In this document: in pieces, positions 8,518-17,698 of the stretch
Layout of the letters: every line of letters begins with the position of its first letter
Numbering within the stretch: position 1 is the first letter of the stretch
NCBI RefSeq assembly: GCF_028289705.1
Contig: NZ_JANQOI010000090.1
Coordinates: 57,995-121,994, forward strand
Reading direction: 5' to 3'
Length of the DNA: 64,000 nucleotides
DNA from: Pelagibius sp.
GTDB lineage: Bacteria; Pseudomonadota; Alphaproteobacteria; Kiloniellales; Kiloniellaceae
Made by a program: the position numbers and the translations under genes
The notes under the pieces: generated by a model
What the model was told of the DNA's origin: nothing
Database searches by the model: none
Seen by the model: only the letters and a program-made list of their open reading frames with translations

Positions 8518-9029
8518 TGCAGGCCGACCATCAGAGCCAAGAGGCAGAAACCGGCCGCGATGAAGTCCTGCGGCAGGCCCGCCTGCTTGCCGGGATCGAC
8601 CGTTACCTCTTGGCGGCTGGCGTCGCCGAGGTGGCCGAACGCCATCGTCTCGTCTCGGAAGTCTCTCTTCGCCTCAAGGACGGCGGCACCACGGCGGCAG
8701 GCATTGATTGGCGCGCGGTTATCGACGCCTGTGACGCCGTGCTCGCAGGGCACCATGGAATTTCCGAAGCCGCCGAAATGCTGCCGGCCTGTCATGGCCG
8801 CGTTGTGCAGGGTCTCGCTCCGGACCTTGCGAGTTCGGCGGAGGGCCGCGGTCCCTTGGCCGAACCATGCGACTGGGGTACGCCGCCGTCCATGCGCCGC
8901 GCCATGCCCGCGCAGGACCTCTCGATCTGGCGCCCGAAGCTGCCGCGGCTCGCGGTCCCGCAATCCTGGCGGCAGGCGCAAACGCTGGTGGTCGCCCTCT
9001 GCTGCCTCGCTGTGGCGCTGCTGCCCTGA
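8517..9029 (+). CDS. Small protein of unknown function between opgD and opgH, C-terminal membrane segment
   Basis: The ATG at 8517 overlaps the opgD stop (TGATG) and has GGAAG nine bases upstream, so the 170-residue frame is translationally coupled to opgD. The reading continues to 9029, ten bases before opgH. The C-terminal 20 residues are hydrophobic (TLVVALCCLAVALLP), suggesting a membrane anchor with the rest in the cytoplasm. No family was recognised. Position suggests a role in glucan synthesis, possibly as a partner of OpgH. A GTG at 8502 is an alternative start. Confidence 0.7.
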   Translation: MQADHQSQEAETGRDEVLRQARLLAGIDRYLLAAGVAEVAERHRLVSEVSLRLKDGGTTAAGIDWRAVIDACDAVLAGHHGISEAAEMLPACHGRVVQGLAPDLASSAEGRGPLAEPCDWGTPPSMRRAMPAQDLSIWRPKLPRLAVPQSWRQAQTLVVALCCLAVALLP

Positions 9030-9038
9030 GGCATAGCA

Positions 9039-11129
9039 ATGACCGCCACACCGCGCCGGCCACGCCTTCGCCGCATTGTCTTTGCGCTGCTGGTGGCGGC
9101 CTCCACCACCGCTGCCCTGCTGGTCCTCGGAACCATCCTGGCAGCCGAAGGATTCTCCGTCCTGGAGCTCGGCATCCTCGGTCTCTTCGGCCTGCTCTTC
9201 GCCTGGATCACCACGGCTTTCTGGACCGCCGCCCTGGGCTTTGCGCTGCACCTGATGGGCCGCCGGGGCCAGGCCCTGCGCGATGTCTCCGACGATCGCC
9301 GGGCCTTAACGCAGGCGAGGCAGGCTGAGTCGCGCACGGCCCTCGTCATGCCGATCTACAATGAGAACCCGCAGCGTGTTCTGGCCGGGCTGCAGGCCAT
9401 CCTTGAATCCCTGGCGGAGAGCGATCGGCGGGCCTCCTGCGACCTCTTCATCCTGAGCGACAGCACGGACCCGGAGATCTGGCTGGCGGAGGAACTCGCC
9501 TGGAGCCGCCTGAACCGGCAGTTCGCCGGGACCTTCTCCGTCTACTACCGCCACCGCCCGAAGAACCATGCCCGCAAGAGCGGCAACATCGCCGACTTCT
9601 GCCAGTCCTGGGGCTATCTCTACGACTATATGGTCGTGCTGGATGCCGACAGCATCATGTCCGGCCACTGTCTGGCGACGCTGATCCAACGCATGGATCT
9701 GAACCCGCAGGTCGGCCTGATCCAGGTGCCGCCGACGCCGGTGCTGCGCGAGTCCCTCTTTGCCCGCAGCCAGCAGTTTGCCGCCAGCGTCTACGGGCCG
9801 GTCTACGCGACGGGCCTCAGCTACTGGTTCGAGGGCGGGGCGAACTACTGGGGCCACAACGCCATCATCCGCCTCGCCCCCTTCATGGCTCACTGCGGAC
9901 TGCCGCGGCTCGGCGGACGCGAGCCCTTCGGCGGGGAGATCCTCAGCCACGACTTCGTCGAGGCGGCCCTGCTCGGGCGCGCCGGCTGGGAGGTCTGGCT
10001 GGCCGACGACCTTGCCGGCAGCTTCGAGGAGCCGCCGCCGACCCTGATCGACCATGCCAAGCGCGACCGCCGCTGGTGCCAGGGCAATCTCCAGCACCTG
10101 CGCGTTCTCTTCGCCGAAGGGCTGCGCCCCCTGGGGCGCCTGCACCTCGCCATGGGGGTCATGTCCTACCTCTCCTCCGTCTTCTGGCTTCTGCTACTGG
10201 TCCTATCGGCGTTGGAGGCCCTGCGCCGCTCGCGCACGGAGCACAGCTACTTCATCGAGGGGAACCTCTTTCCGAACTGGCCGGTCTCCTACGCCTTCGA
10301 AGCGGCGACCCTACTCACCATCACGCTCTCGATCCTCACTCTGCCGAAGCTTTTCGGCTACGTCGCCCTCTTCCTGGACGAAGGGCGGTTAGCGGCTCAC
10401 GGCGGCGGCCTCAAAGCGGGGCTCAGTCTGCTGCTCGAAAGTCTGTTCTCGGTTCTGTTGGCGCCCATCCTGATGCTGTTTCAGGCGCGCTTCGTCCTTT
10501 CAATCCTCGCCGGCCGCTCAGTGCGCTGGGCAAGCCAGCAGCGTGACGACGGCGAAACCTCCTGGCCGGAGGCGACGGCCGCACACCTTGGCCATACGCT
10601 CCTAGCGCTGACAGCGGGCTGGTTGAGTTTCACTTATATGCCGGACTTCTTCCCCTGGCTCACCCCCGTGCTGGCCGGCCCCCTGCTGGCCATCCCGCTG
10701 TCGCGACTGACAAGCCGGGGCGATCTCGGCCGCCAACTGCGTGCCTGGGGTCTGTTCGTCACACCCTGCGAGAGCGATCCGCCGCGCGTTCTACGCGATC
10801 TGCAGCGGCGCATCGAAAAGATCGCGTCAGGAGACCGAGAGGGCGGTGCCGAAGGATCGCTGTTCGAGCGGTCCATCGCTGACCCCTTCGCCAATGCCCT
10901 GCACCTGACGCTGCTCTCCCGCGAACCGAGAGCCAAGAGCGAACGGCTGCGTCTCGACGCCCTGGTGGCTCGCCTCCAGGAACGTGGCATCACCAGCCTG
11001 AGCGACGCGGAGCGATGCGACCTGCTGTCCGACGCCCAGAGCATGACCAGCTTGCACGCCCTTGCATGGCGCGCCATGGACGAGGGGCCGGTGCGCTTGG
11101 GCGAAGGACCGGTCACCGCGAGACGGTAG
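9039..11129 (+). CDS. opgH: Glucan biosynthesis glucosyltransferase OpgH (GT2)
   Basis: This 696-residue inner-membrane protein has two N-terminal transmembrane segments, a cytoplasmic GT2 domain and a C-terminal membrane block. Catalytic motifs are visible: ALVMPIYNENP, VVLDADSIMSG (the DxD-like metal site), ILSHDFVEAALLGRAGW and the acceptor motif RDRRWCQGNLQH (Q/RxxRW type). It polymerises glucose from UDP-glucose into the backbone of osmoregulated periplasmic glucans and exports it. It follows the opgD-coupled small gene by ten bases. Confidence 0.93.
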   Translation: MTATPRRPRLRRIVFALLVAASTTAALLVLGTILAAEGFSVLELGILGLFGLLFAWITTAFWTAALGFALHLMGRRGQALRDVSDDRRALTQARQAESRTALVMPIYNENPQRVLAGLQAILESLAESDRRASCDLFILSDSTDPEIWLAEELAWSRLNRQFAGTFSVYYRHRPKNHARKSGNIADFCQSWGYLYDYMVVLDADSIMSGHCLATLIQRMDLNPQVGLIQVPPTPVLRESLFARSQQFAASVYGPVYATGLSYWFEGGANYWGHNAIIRLAPFMAHCGLPRLGGREPFGGEILSHDFVEAALLGRAGWEVWLADDLAGSFEEPPPTLIDHAKRDRRWCQGNLQHLRVLFAEGLRPLGRLHLAMGVMSYLSSVFWLLLLVLSALEALRRSRTEHSYFIEGNLFPNWPVSYAFEAATLLTITLSILTLPKLFGYVALFLDEGRLAAHGGGLKAGLSLLLESLFSVLLAPILMLFQARFVLSILAGRSVRWASQQRDDGETSWPEATAAHLGHTLLALTAGWLSFTYMPDFFPWLTPVLAGPLLAIPLSRLTSRGDLGRQLRAWGLFVTPCESDPPRVLRDLQRRIEKIASGDREGGAEGSLFERSIADPFANALHLTLLSREPRAKSERLRLDALVARLQERGITSLSDAERCDLLSDAQSMTSLHALAWRAMDEGPVRLGEGPVTARR

Positions 11130-11157
11130 CGCCTCCGGAGGGCCGTCTCGGTCTCGC

Positions 11158-11901
11158 CTAGTTCTTGCGGAAGACGAAGGCCGCCAGGGCCCCGGCAGCG
11201 GCGGCCAGGATGATCGCCAGAATGCCGTAGAAGGCAGAGTAGCGGTGGGCGAAGAAGAAGACGTCGGCGCCGAGCCCCGCCTTGCTGACGATCAGCGGCG
11301 TCGTCTGGGCATGGGCCACGCGGCCGTCGCGGATCATGAAGACCTCGACATCATAGAAGCCGGTGGGAACATTGGCCGGAAAGAACAAGCGGGTCCGGAA
11401 CAGTTGCCCGCCGAGAAAGTTGATCCGCTCGTCCTCCGCGGCGAAGAGCCCGAGGCGCCGCTTGTTGCGGATGAGCCCCGCCCTAAACTCCGCCAGTTCC
11501 ACGCTCGTAATACTCTTGTCGGCCGTACGCAGGCGCAGGAAGTTCGCCCCCATCCCGTGGCGCGCGCGGATGGTATCGCTGGTGATCTCCTCCAGAGGGG
11601 AACTACTGCGCACGGCAAAGAAGCTCGGCACGTCGTCGAAGACGACGCGCTGGTCGTTGACCCAGATCCCGGCAAAGCGCCCCTTGCGCCAGACCGTCGT
11701 TTGCTGTGTGGGTCCGCGCACGACCACCACCACATCGCTCTCCTCATCCACCGTCCCGAACAGCAGCACGTCAGTGCCGGTGAAGCCGGTGGTGATCTGG
11801 ATCTGATGCTCGGAGAGATCGGCGACCAGCGGGTTCTGGGCGGCCGTCGGCAAGGCCAGGACTGCGATCGCCAGGGAGAGAAGGACCGGCGCCAGCCTCA
11901 T
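11158..11901 (-). CDS. TIGR02186-type exported membrane-anchored protein
   Basis: The 247-residue protein starts with a signal peptide (VLLSLAIAVLALPTAAQ), continues with beta-rich periplasmic sequence (LSEHQIQITTGFTGTDVLLFG, VVVVRGP) and ends with one transmembrane helix plus FRKN. This arrangement is the TIGR02186 family, which is usually found directly beside a TauE/SafE exporter, as here, where the two genes are nearly abutting. Function is unknown; linkage suggests an accessory periplasmic subunit for anion export. It converges on opgH with only 28 bp between. Confidence 0.8.
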   Translation of the reverse strand: MRLAPVLLSLAIAVLALPTAAQNPLVADLSEHQIQITTGFTGTDVLLFGTVDEESDVVVVVRGPTQQTTVWRKGRFAGIWVNDQRVVFDDVPSFFAVRSSSPLEEITSDTIRARHGMGANFLRLRTADKSITSVELAEFRAGLIRNKRRLGLFAAEDERINFLGGQLFRTRLFFPANVPTGFYDVEVFMIRDGRVAHAQTTPLIVSKAGLGADVFFFAHRYSAFYGILAIILAAAAGALAAFVFRKN

Positions 11902-11902
11902 C

Positions 11903-12826
11903 TCAATGCCCCCCGCTCGCGCCGATGATGAAGAGATCGCTGGGGGTGACGATCAGGTCATAGGCCAGCTTGCCGCAAACCGCCAGGACCAGGAGCGCCA
12001 GCAGGCTGCGGAGATGCTCTCCGCGCAGGCGGGTGCCCACACGGGTGCCGACTTGGGCTCCGATCACCCCGCCGGTGAGCAGGATCAGTGCGAGAATCGC
12101 ATCGACGGTCTGGTTCTGAGTGGCCTGCAGGAAGGTCACCGTGCCGGTGACGAAGATGATCTGAAACAGCGAGGTTCCCACGACCACTGAGGTCGGCATC
12201 CCGAGGAGGTAGATCATTGCCGGCACCATGATGAAGCCGCCGCCGACACCCATGATGGCCGCCAGGATGCCGACGATGAAGCCGATCATGACCGGCAGCA
12301 ACGCCGAGATGTAGAGCTTCGACTTGCGGAACCGCATCTTGAACGGCAGCCCGTGCATCCAGTGATGCTGATGCAGCTTGCGGCGGACGTCGGCCTGCCG
12401 GCGCATGCGAAAAAGGGCGCGGGTGCTCTCGACCAGCATCAGGATGCCGACGACCCCGAGCAGGATGACGTAGCAGAGCGAGATCACCAGGTCCAATTGG
12501 CCCAGGCCGCGCAGCAGGGTGAACAGCCAGACGCCGGAGACCGACCCCAGGGCACCGCCGAACAGCAGCACTCCGCCCATCTTGAAATCGACGTTGCCGC
12601 GGCGCCAGTGTGCCAGCACGCCGGAGACCGAAGCGGCCATGATCTGATTGGCCTCGGTGGCCACCGCCACCGCCGGGGTGACGCCGATGAAGATCAGCAG
12701 CGGGGTCATCAGAAAGCCGCCGCCGACACCGAAGAGGCCCGAGAGAAAACCGACACCGCCACCCATGCCCAGCAGCAAAAAGACATTCACAGATATCTCT
12801 GCGATGGGCAGATAAATGTTCATCAA
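11903..12826 (-). CDS. TSUP family sulfite/organosulfonate exporter (TauE/SafE)
   Basis: A polytopic 307-residue protein with about eight hydrophobic helices and the duplicated TSUP motif: GGGVGFLSGLFGVGGGFLMTPLLI near the N-terminus and GILAAIMGVGGGFIMVPAMIYLLG in the second half. Members export sulfite, sulfoacetate or related anions across the inner membrane. A cytoplasmic loop carries a Lys/Arg/His-rich stretch. It is just upstream of the TIGR02186-type gene and just downstream of the soeABC genes on the same strand, which argues for sulfite as the substrate. Confidence 0.88.
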   Translation of the reverse strand: MMNIYLPIAEISVNVFLLLGMGGGVGFLSGLFGVGGGFLMTPLLIFIGVTPAVAVATEANQIMAASVSGVLAHWRRGNVDFKMGGVLLFGGALGSVSGVWLFTLLRGLGQLDLVISLCYVILLGVVGILMLVESTRALFRMRRQADVRRKLHQHHWMHGLPFKMRFRKSKLYISALLPVMIGFIVGILAAIMGVGGGFIMVPAMIYLLGMPTSVVVGTSLFQIIFVTGTVTFLQATQNQTVDAILALILLTGGVIGAQVGTRVGTRLRGEHLRSLLALLVLAVCGKLAYDLIVTPSDLFIIGASGGH

Positions 12827-12949
12827 GTCGGCTTTCGAGTGGCCCCGCGTCTAGGACCGATTCAAGGTGGCGTAGCTTATCTTCCGTGGATGGTGCGTCG
12901 CAACAAAATCGTTTCAACAGTTCGTGTTAGCGGCCCAAATTGTCGTCTG

Positions 12950-13900
12950 CTAGACGCGGTCTTCTCCGTAGTAAAGAGTGACCACGTGTTTTGCTTCGGC
13001 AAAGAACAGCCACCGTTCCACACCGAGTCCGGCGGCCAGCAGCGCGACCGCCAAGAGGGTCACGGCGAGCCCGAAACCACCCGGCAGAACAAGGCTCAAC
13101 AGGGTTAACAGCAAGGGCGCACCAAAGCCGCCGATGATGGCGAAACGGCGCAGGGTCTCGGCGTGCTTGCGCGCCACGCGGAAACCCATCTCCTGCATCA
13201 GGTAATTGCTTTCGCTATGCGGGGCCTCGAGCAGCCGCACCTGGCCCAGTTGCCCCAGGCCGGTGGCCGACTCGGCGGTGCTGCCGCCGTCATCCGCCGC
13301 CAAGGCACGCCAGTAGAGCAGCTTGACGGCAAGCGAGAGACCGAGGAGCAGCATGACCAGCCAGGCAAAGACGGTGCCGATGGGCAGCCGCCAGGCCAGC
13401 AGCAGCGCCTGCAGCAGCAGTCCGCCGGAGGCCATCGCCATCACCATGTAGCCCGGCAGGGTCCAGCGCGAGTGCCAGGCCCTGATGGTCTTCAGCGATG
13501 CATAGATCATGGCCGTGCAGGCCACGGTCACCAGACAGCTCAGGCTGGCCAGCAGGCCGAGCAGCCCGGCCAGTCCCTCGTTGCGCCCGAAGACAACCCA
13601 GCAGAGAGCGAAGAGCCCTGCCGGCACGAAGGTCGCCACCGCCGCCACGCCTTCGCGCGACAGCCAGGAGGAGCGCCACTGGCTGAGCGCCCGCCAGGCG
13701 CGCTCCGGATGGCCGAGGTGGAAGGTCGAAGAAAGGAGCCCCAGGACGATGAGGCCGAACCCGAGGGCGAAGGCGAGGAGCCCCAGACCCAGGTCCGCGG
13801 GCAGCAGACCCAGCGCGCCGAGAATGCCGAGCCAGGCGATCAGGCCATAGCCCGCGCCCGATGCGGTGGTAAAGAGAATGACCGACTTTGCAGGATGCAC
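12950..13900 (-). CDS. soeC: Membrane anchor subunit of sulfite dehydrogenase (DmsC/SoeC family)
   Basis: A 316-residue protein with about eight transmembrane helices and family sequences such as STFHLGHPERAWRALSQWRSSWLSREG, characteristic of DmsC-type anchors. These subunits pass electrons between the iron-sulfur subunit and the quinone pool. The gene follows soeB by 19 bp, so the three genes encode one complex. The SoeC name rests on the likeness of SoeA and on the adjacent sulfite exporter; a DMSO-reductase-like anchor is the alternative. Confidence 0.85.
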   Translation of the reverse strand: MHPAKSVILFTTASGAGYGLIAWLGILGALGLLPADLGLGLLAFALGFGLIVLGLLSSTFHLGHPERAWRALSQWRSSWLSREGVAAVATFVPAGLFALCWVVFGRNEGLAGLLGLLASLSCLVTVACTAMIYASLKTIRAWHSRWTLPGYMVMAMASGGLLLQALLLAWRLPIGTVFAWLVMLLLGLSLAVKLLYWRALAADDGGSTAESATGLGQLGQVRLLEAPHSESNYLMQEMGFRVARKHAETLRRFAIIGGFGAPLLLTLLSLVLPGGFGLAVTLLAVALLAAGLGVERWLFFAEAKHVVTLYYGEDRV

Positions 13901-13919
13901 GCCTCTCCCCTCGCCTCCC

Positions 13920-14672
13920 TCAGCGGGTCAAGAGACGGTCGACCCAGCGGGCCAGGAGTCCCGCCGAATCCTCGCCTGTCTCCACCGGCGACAGCGGTGC
14001 TGCCTGGGTCTCGCTTTGGTCAGCCGCCTTGGGACGCGGTGGCAGATAGCGGTTGACCGGCGCGCAGCCCTGCTCCGGCATCAGGGCATAGCCCTCCCGC
14101 GCGGCCACCAGCAGGGAGACCTCGGAGGTCGGGTCGCCGAGGTCACCGAAATGCCGCGCCCCGGCCGGGCAGGTGGAAACGCAGGCCGGCACCCGGCTGC
14201 GCTCCGGCAGGTTCTCGTTATAGATCTTGTCGACGCAAAGCGTGCACTTTTTCATTACGCCCGCGTCCTCGTCGTACTCACGCGCGCCGTAGGGGCAGGC
14301 CCAGGAACAGAGCTTGCAGCCGATGCAGGCCTCGGCATTCACCAGGACGATGCCGTCTTCCTCGCGTTTGTAGGACGCACCGGTGGGACAGACGGTGACG
14401 CAGGGCGCGTCCTCGCAGTGCAGGCAGGACTTCGGAAAGTGGACGGTGCGGCTGTCGCCCTCGTCATTGACCACTTCGAAGGTGTGGATGCGGTTAAACC
14501 ACACACCGGTCGGATCGCTGCCGTAGGGGTCCGTGTCCGTCAGCGGCGCCGAATGGCCGCCGGTGTTCCATTCCTTGCAGTTGACCGCGCAGGCATGGCA
14601 GCCGACGCAGATGTCCAGGTCGATGACCAGGCCGAGCTTGGTCGCGCCGGGATTGGCCGGAAGAGAGGTCAT
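13920..14672 (-). CDS. soeB: Iron-sulfur subunit of sulfite dehydrogenase, four [4Fe-4S] clusters
   Basis: The protein starts MTSLPANPG at 14672, where ATG overlaps the soeA stop (ATGA) and follows a GGGGGTGG ribosome-binding site; an open upstream extension to 14783 lies inside soeA and is not used. The 250 residues hold four cysteine groups: CVGCHACAVNC, CLHCEDAPCVTVCPTGA, CIGCKLCSWACPYGA, and CTLC with a later CVSTCPAGA. This is the DmsB/NrfC pattern that wires the molybdenum site to the membrane subunit on the cytoplasmic side. Confidence 0.92.
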   Translation of the reverse strand: MTSLPANPGATKLGLVIDLDICVGCHACAVNCKEWNTGGHSAPLTDTDPYGSDPTGVWFNRIHTFEVVNDEGDSRTVHFPKSCLHCEDAPCVTVCPTGASYKREEDGIVLVNAEACIGCKLCSWACPYGAREYDEDAGVMKKCTLCVDKIYNENLPERSRVPACVSTCPAGARHFGDLGDPTSEVSLLVAAREGYALMPEQGCAPVNRYLPPRPKAADQSETQAAPLSPVETGEDSAGLLARWVDRLLTR

Positions 14673-17600
14673 GCCACCCCCTTGGCGGAGCGTTCCGAGC
14701 CTCCTGTCCCCGCTGTCTGGTTTCCGCGGCCGTCGGCCACGCCGTCGACCGTACGGGAGACCTCGTGGCGGTTGCCGATCCACTCCTTCGCCGGCAGATG
14801 ATCGTCGGACTGCGGGACAGTAGGGCTCTTCAGGTCCGCGCCGTAGCGCAGCACGGGTGGTGAGCCGGCCGCCGTCGACGGCAGGGGTTTCACCGGTTCC
14901 ATAAACGGCTCGGTCAGGGCCTCGGCCGCCGGCTCGCAGCGCTCCAGGCGCACCCGCAAGTCATACCAGGCCGCCTGCCCCGTCACCGGGTCGGAGTTGG
15001 AGTAGCGCGTCCCGCCTTCGCGCGCCGGCAAGAGTTCCGAGATGATGTGGTTCAACAGAAAGCCGCGGTTGCTCTCCGGCGCGTCCTGGTCCAGTGCCCA
15101 GGCGCCGCGCCGCTTGCCGATAGCATTCCAGGTCCAGACCGTGTTCGGATTGACGCCGTGCATCAGACGCACCTGGCCCTTCACCCGGCCGTGGTGGCTG
15201 ATCACCCAGACCCAGTCCTCGTCCTCGATGCCGTGGCGCTTTGCGGTCTCTGGATGCACGAACAGCCGGTTGCGCGCCGTGATCTGCCGTAGCCAGGCGT
15301 TCTGCGAACCCCAGGAATGATACATATGCATGGGCCGCTGGGTGATGGCGTGCAGGTCATAGCCGTCATCGGCGACCGCGGCCTCCTCGAAGGGCGGATA
15401 CCAGATCGGCAGCGGATCGAAGTAAGCCTCGATGCGCGCGCGCTCACTCTCCGGCGGCTGGACCGCCCCATGGCCGCGCGCCGCGAGCCGGAACTTCTGC
15501 AGGATCTCGCTGTATAGCTGCATGGTGATGGGCTCTTCCACCGGGATCCAGCCCATCTTCTTGGCGTAGGCCAGGTAGCTCTGGTTGGAGTGCTTGAAAT
15601 AGAGCTGCGAGGGTTCGAGCTTGTGGCTCCAGAAGCAGCCGTTCTCGATGTAGCGCTGAAGCTGATCGGGGTTCGGGGTGCCGGTGCCCTGCTGGGTTCC
15701 TTCCGCTCCTCGCCAGCCGGCCAGCGGCCCGATCCCGGGGGAGCGCTCGTGATTGGCGATGTAGTCGGGATAGCCGCCGGGATACCTCGCGCTGCCGTCC
15801 TCTTCGGTAAAGCCCGGCAGGCCCAGCCGCCCGCCCAGATCGATCAGCACATCCTGGAAGGGACGCACGTCGCGGTCGGGCTTGCAGACCGGCTGGCGGA
15901 TCGCATCGCCGGGCCCGTGGGCCGAGCTGATCGGCCGGTCCAGCAGGGAGATGCAATCCCAGCGCTCCAGGTAGGTGGTGTCGGGCAGCACCAGGTCCGC
16001 GTAGGGCACCATCTCCGAATAATAAGCATCGGAGTAGATGACCTTGGGGATCTTGTAGTCGCCGGTTACCGGGTCCTTGTCCGTCAGGTAGCCGAGTGTG
16101 CCCTGGACGTTCATGGAGGAGTTCCACCCCATGTTCGCCATGTACATCATCAGCACGTCGACCGGATAGGGATCGCCAGCCCAGGCGTTGTGAATCACCA
16201 TGTGCATCAGGCCGTGGGCGGCCAGCGGAAAGTCCCAGCTATAGGCCTTGTCGATGCGCAGGGGCTCGCCCGCTTCGTCGACCAGAAGATCGTCGGGGCC
16301 GAGCGGAAAGCCCAGCGGCATGCCGGCGATGGGACGTTCCGGCGCCACCTCCTTGCCGGCCGGCGTCGGGCCCGGCGGGATCAGCTTTGGGAACGGCGCC
16401 TTGTAGCCGAAGCCGCCGGGGCAATCGATGGAGCCCAGCAGCACCTGCAGCAGGTGGATGGCCCGGCAGGTATGAAAGCCGTTGGAATGGGCCGAGATGC
16501 CGCGCATGGCGTGCATGGAGACCGGCCGCCCCACCATCTTGTCGTGGCGGCGCCCGGCCCAGTCGGTCCAGGGGATGTCGAGCACCACCTCTTTCTCGAA
16601 GGCTGCTTCCGCCAGCTCCGCGGCGATACGCTTTATGGTGTCGGCGGCGATGTCGACCCGCTCGGCCACCGCTTCCGGTGCGTAGTCCGGATCGAGATAG
16701 CGCCGCGCCAGCAGCTCGAAGGAGGGCACGGCGCCACGGCCATCGGGCAGGACGCAGCGGCCGACGACGGCCGCCTGGGCGGAGACGTCGCTGGCCGGCA
16801 CAGCGGCCCCGCGCTTCGCGTCCCAGCAGAGCGCGGCGCCTTCGCTGTTGCGCACGAAGAGCCCGTCGTCCTCGGCGCCGGGATCGTCGATCACCAGCCA
16901 AGTGGCGTTGGTGTAGCGGCCCAGGAACGCCCAATCGACCTTCTCCGCGCGCAGCAGCTCGTGGATCAGGGCCATGACGAAAAGGCCGTCGGTGCCGGGG
17001 CGCAGGCCGATCCACTCGTCGGCGATGGCCGAATAGCCGGTCTTGACCGGATTGATGGAGACGAACTTCGCCTGGCCCAGGGTCTTCAGCCGGCCCAGCC
17101 CCGCCTTGATGGGGTTCGAGTCGTGATCCTCGGCAACGCCGAACATCATGAAGTAGCGGGTGTGCTCCCAGTCCGGCTCGCCGAACTCCCAGAACGAGCC
17201 GCCGATGGTGTAGAGCCCGGCGGCGGCCATGTTGACGGAGCAGAAGCCGCCGTGGGCGGCGAAGTTGGGCGTGCCGAACTGTGCCGCCCACCAGCCGGTC
17301 AGCGACTGGCTCTGATCGCGGCCGGTGAAGAAGGCGAGTTTGCGCGGGTCCTTGCGCCGCACCGTCCCCAGCCAATCGACGGCCAGGGCCAGCGCTTCTT
17401 CCCATTCGATCTCCTTGAACTCGCCGCGCCCGCGCTCGCCGACCCTCAGCAGCGGCTTGGAGAGGCGCGCCGGCGAGGTGTGCTGCATGATGCCGGCGGA
17501 ACCCTTGGCGCAGAGGACGCCCTTGTTGACGGGGTGGTCCGCATTGCCTTCGAGATAGCGGATCTTGCCGTCCTTGAGATAGACGTTGATGCCACAGCGG

Positions 17601-17698
17601 CAGGCGCACATGTAGCAGGTGGTCTGCTTGACCTCATCGGCAACCGGCGGAGAAGTATCGACACGTTCTTGTGGGGTCTCGAATGGGCTCCTGAGCAT
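14669..17698 (-). CDS. soeA: Molybdopterin catalytic subunit of cytoplasmic sulfite:quinone oxidoreductase
   Basis: The 1009-residue chain belongs to the DMSO-reductase molybdoenzyme family. The N-terminus carries a [4Fe-4S] motif with Cys28, Cys31, Cys35 and Cys63. It has no Tat signal, unlike most periplasmic relatives, which matches SoeA facing the cytoplasm. Blocks typical of bis-MGD binding follow (FFTGRDQSQSLTGWWAAQ, FVSINPVKTGYSAIADEWI, TARNRLFVHPETAKRHGI). With SoeB and SoeC it should oxidise sulfite to sulfate and reduce quinone. A related polysulfide/thiosulfate reductase is the main alternative; the neighbouring TauE exporter favours sulfite. Confidence 0.88.
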   Translation of the reverse strand: MLRSPFETPQERVDTSPPVADEVKQTTCYMCACRCGINVYLKDGKIRYLEGNADHPVNKGVLCAKGSAGIMQHTSPARLSKPLLRVGERGRGEFKEIEWEEALALAVDWLGTVRRKDPRKLAFFTGRDQSQSLTGWWAAQFGTPNFAAHGGFCSVNMAAAGLYTIGGSFWEFGEPDWEHTRYFMMFGVAEDHDSNPIKAGLGRLKTLGQAKFVSINPVKTGYSAIADEWIGLRPGTDGLFVMALIHELLRAEKVDWAFLGRYTNATWLVIDDPGAEDDGLFVRNSEGAALCWDAKRGAAVPASDVSAQAAVVGRCVLPDGRGAVPSFELLARRYLDPDYAPEAVAERVDIAADTIKRIAAELAEAAFEKEVVLDIPWTDWAGRRHDKMVGRPVSMHAMRGISAHSNGFHTCRAIHLLQVLLGSIDCPGGFGYKAPFPKLIPPGPTPAGKEVAPERPIAGMPLGFPLGPDDLLVDEAGEPLRIDKAYSWDFPLAAHGLMHMVIHNAWAGDPYPVDVLMMYMANMGWNSSMNVQGTLGYLTDKDPVTGDYKIPKVIYSDAYYSEMVPYADLVLPDTTYLERWDCISLLDRPISSAHGPGDAIRQPVCKPDRDVRPFQDVLIDLGGRLGLPGFTEEDGSARYPGGYPDYIANHERSPGIGPLAGWRGAEGTQQGTGTPNPDQLQRYIENGCFWSHKLEPSQLYFKHSNQSYLAYAKKMGWIPVEEPITMQLYSEILQKFRLAARGHGAVQPPESERARIEAYFDPLPIWYPPFEEAAVADDGYDLHAITQRPMHMYHSWGSQNAWLRQITARNRLFVHPETAKRHGIEDEDWVWVISHHGRVKGQVRLMHGVNPNTVWTWNAIGKRRGAWALDQDAPESNRGFLLNHIISELLPAREGGTRYSNSDPVTGQAAWYDLRVRLERCEPAAEALTEPFMEPVKPLPSTAAGSPPVLRYGADLKSPTVPQSDDHLPAKEWIGNRHEVSRTVDGVADGRGNQTAGTGGSERSAKGVA

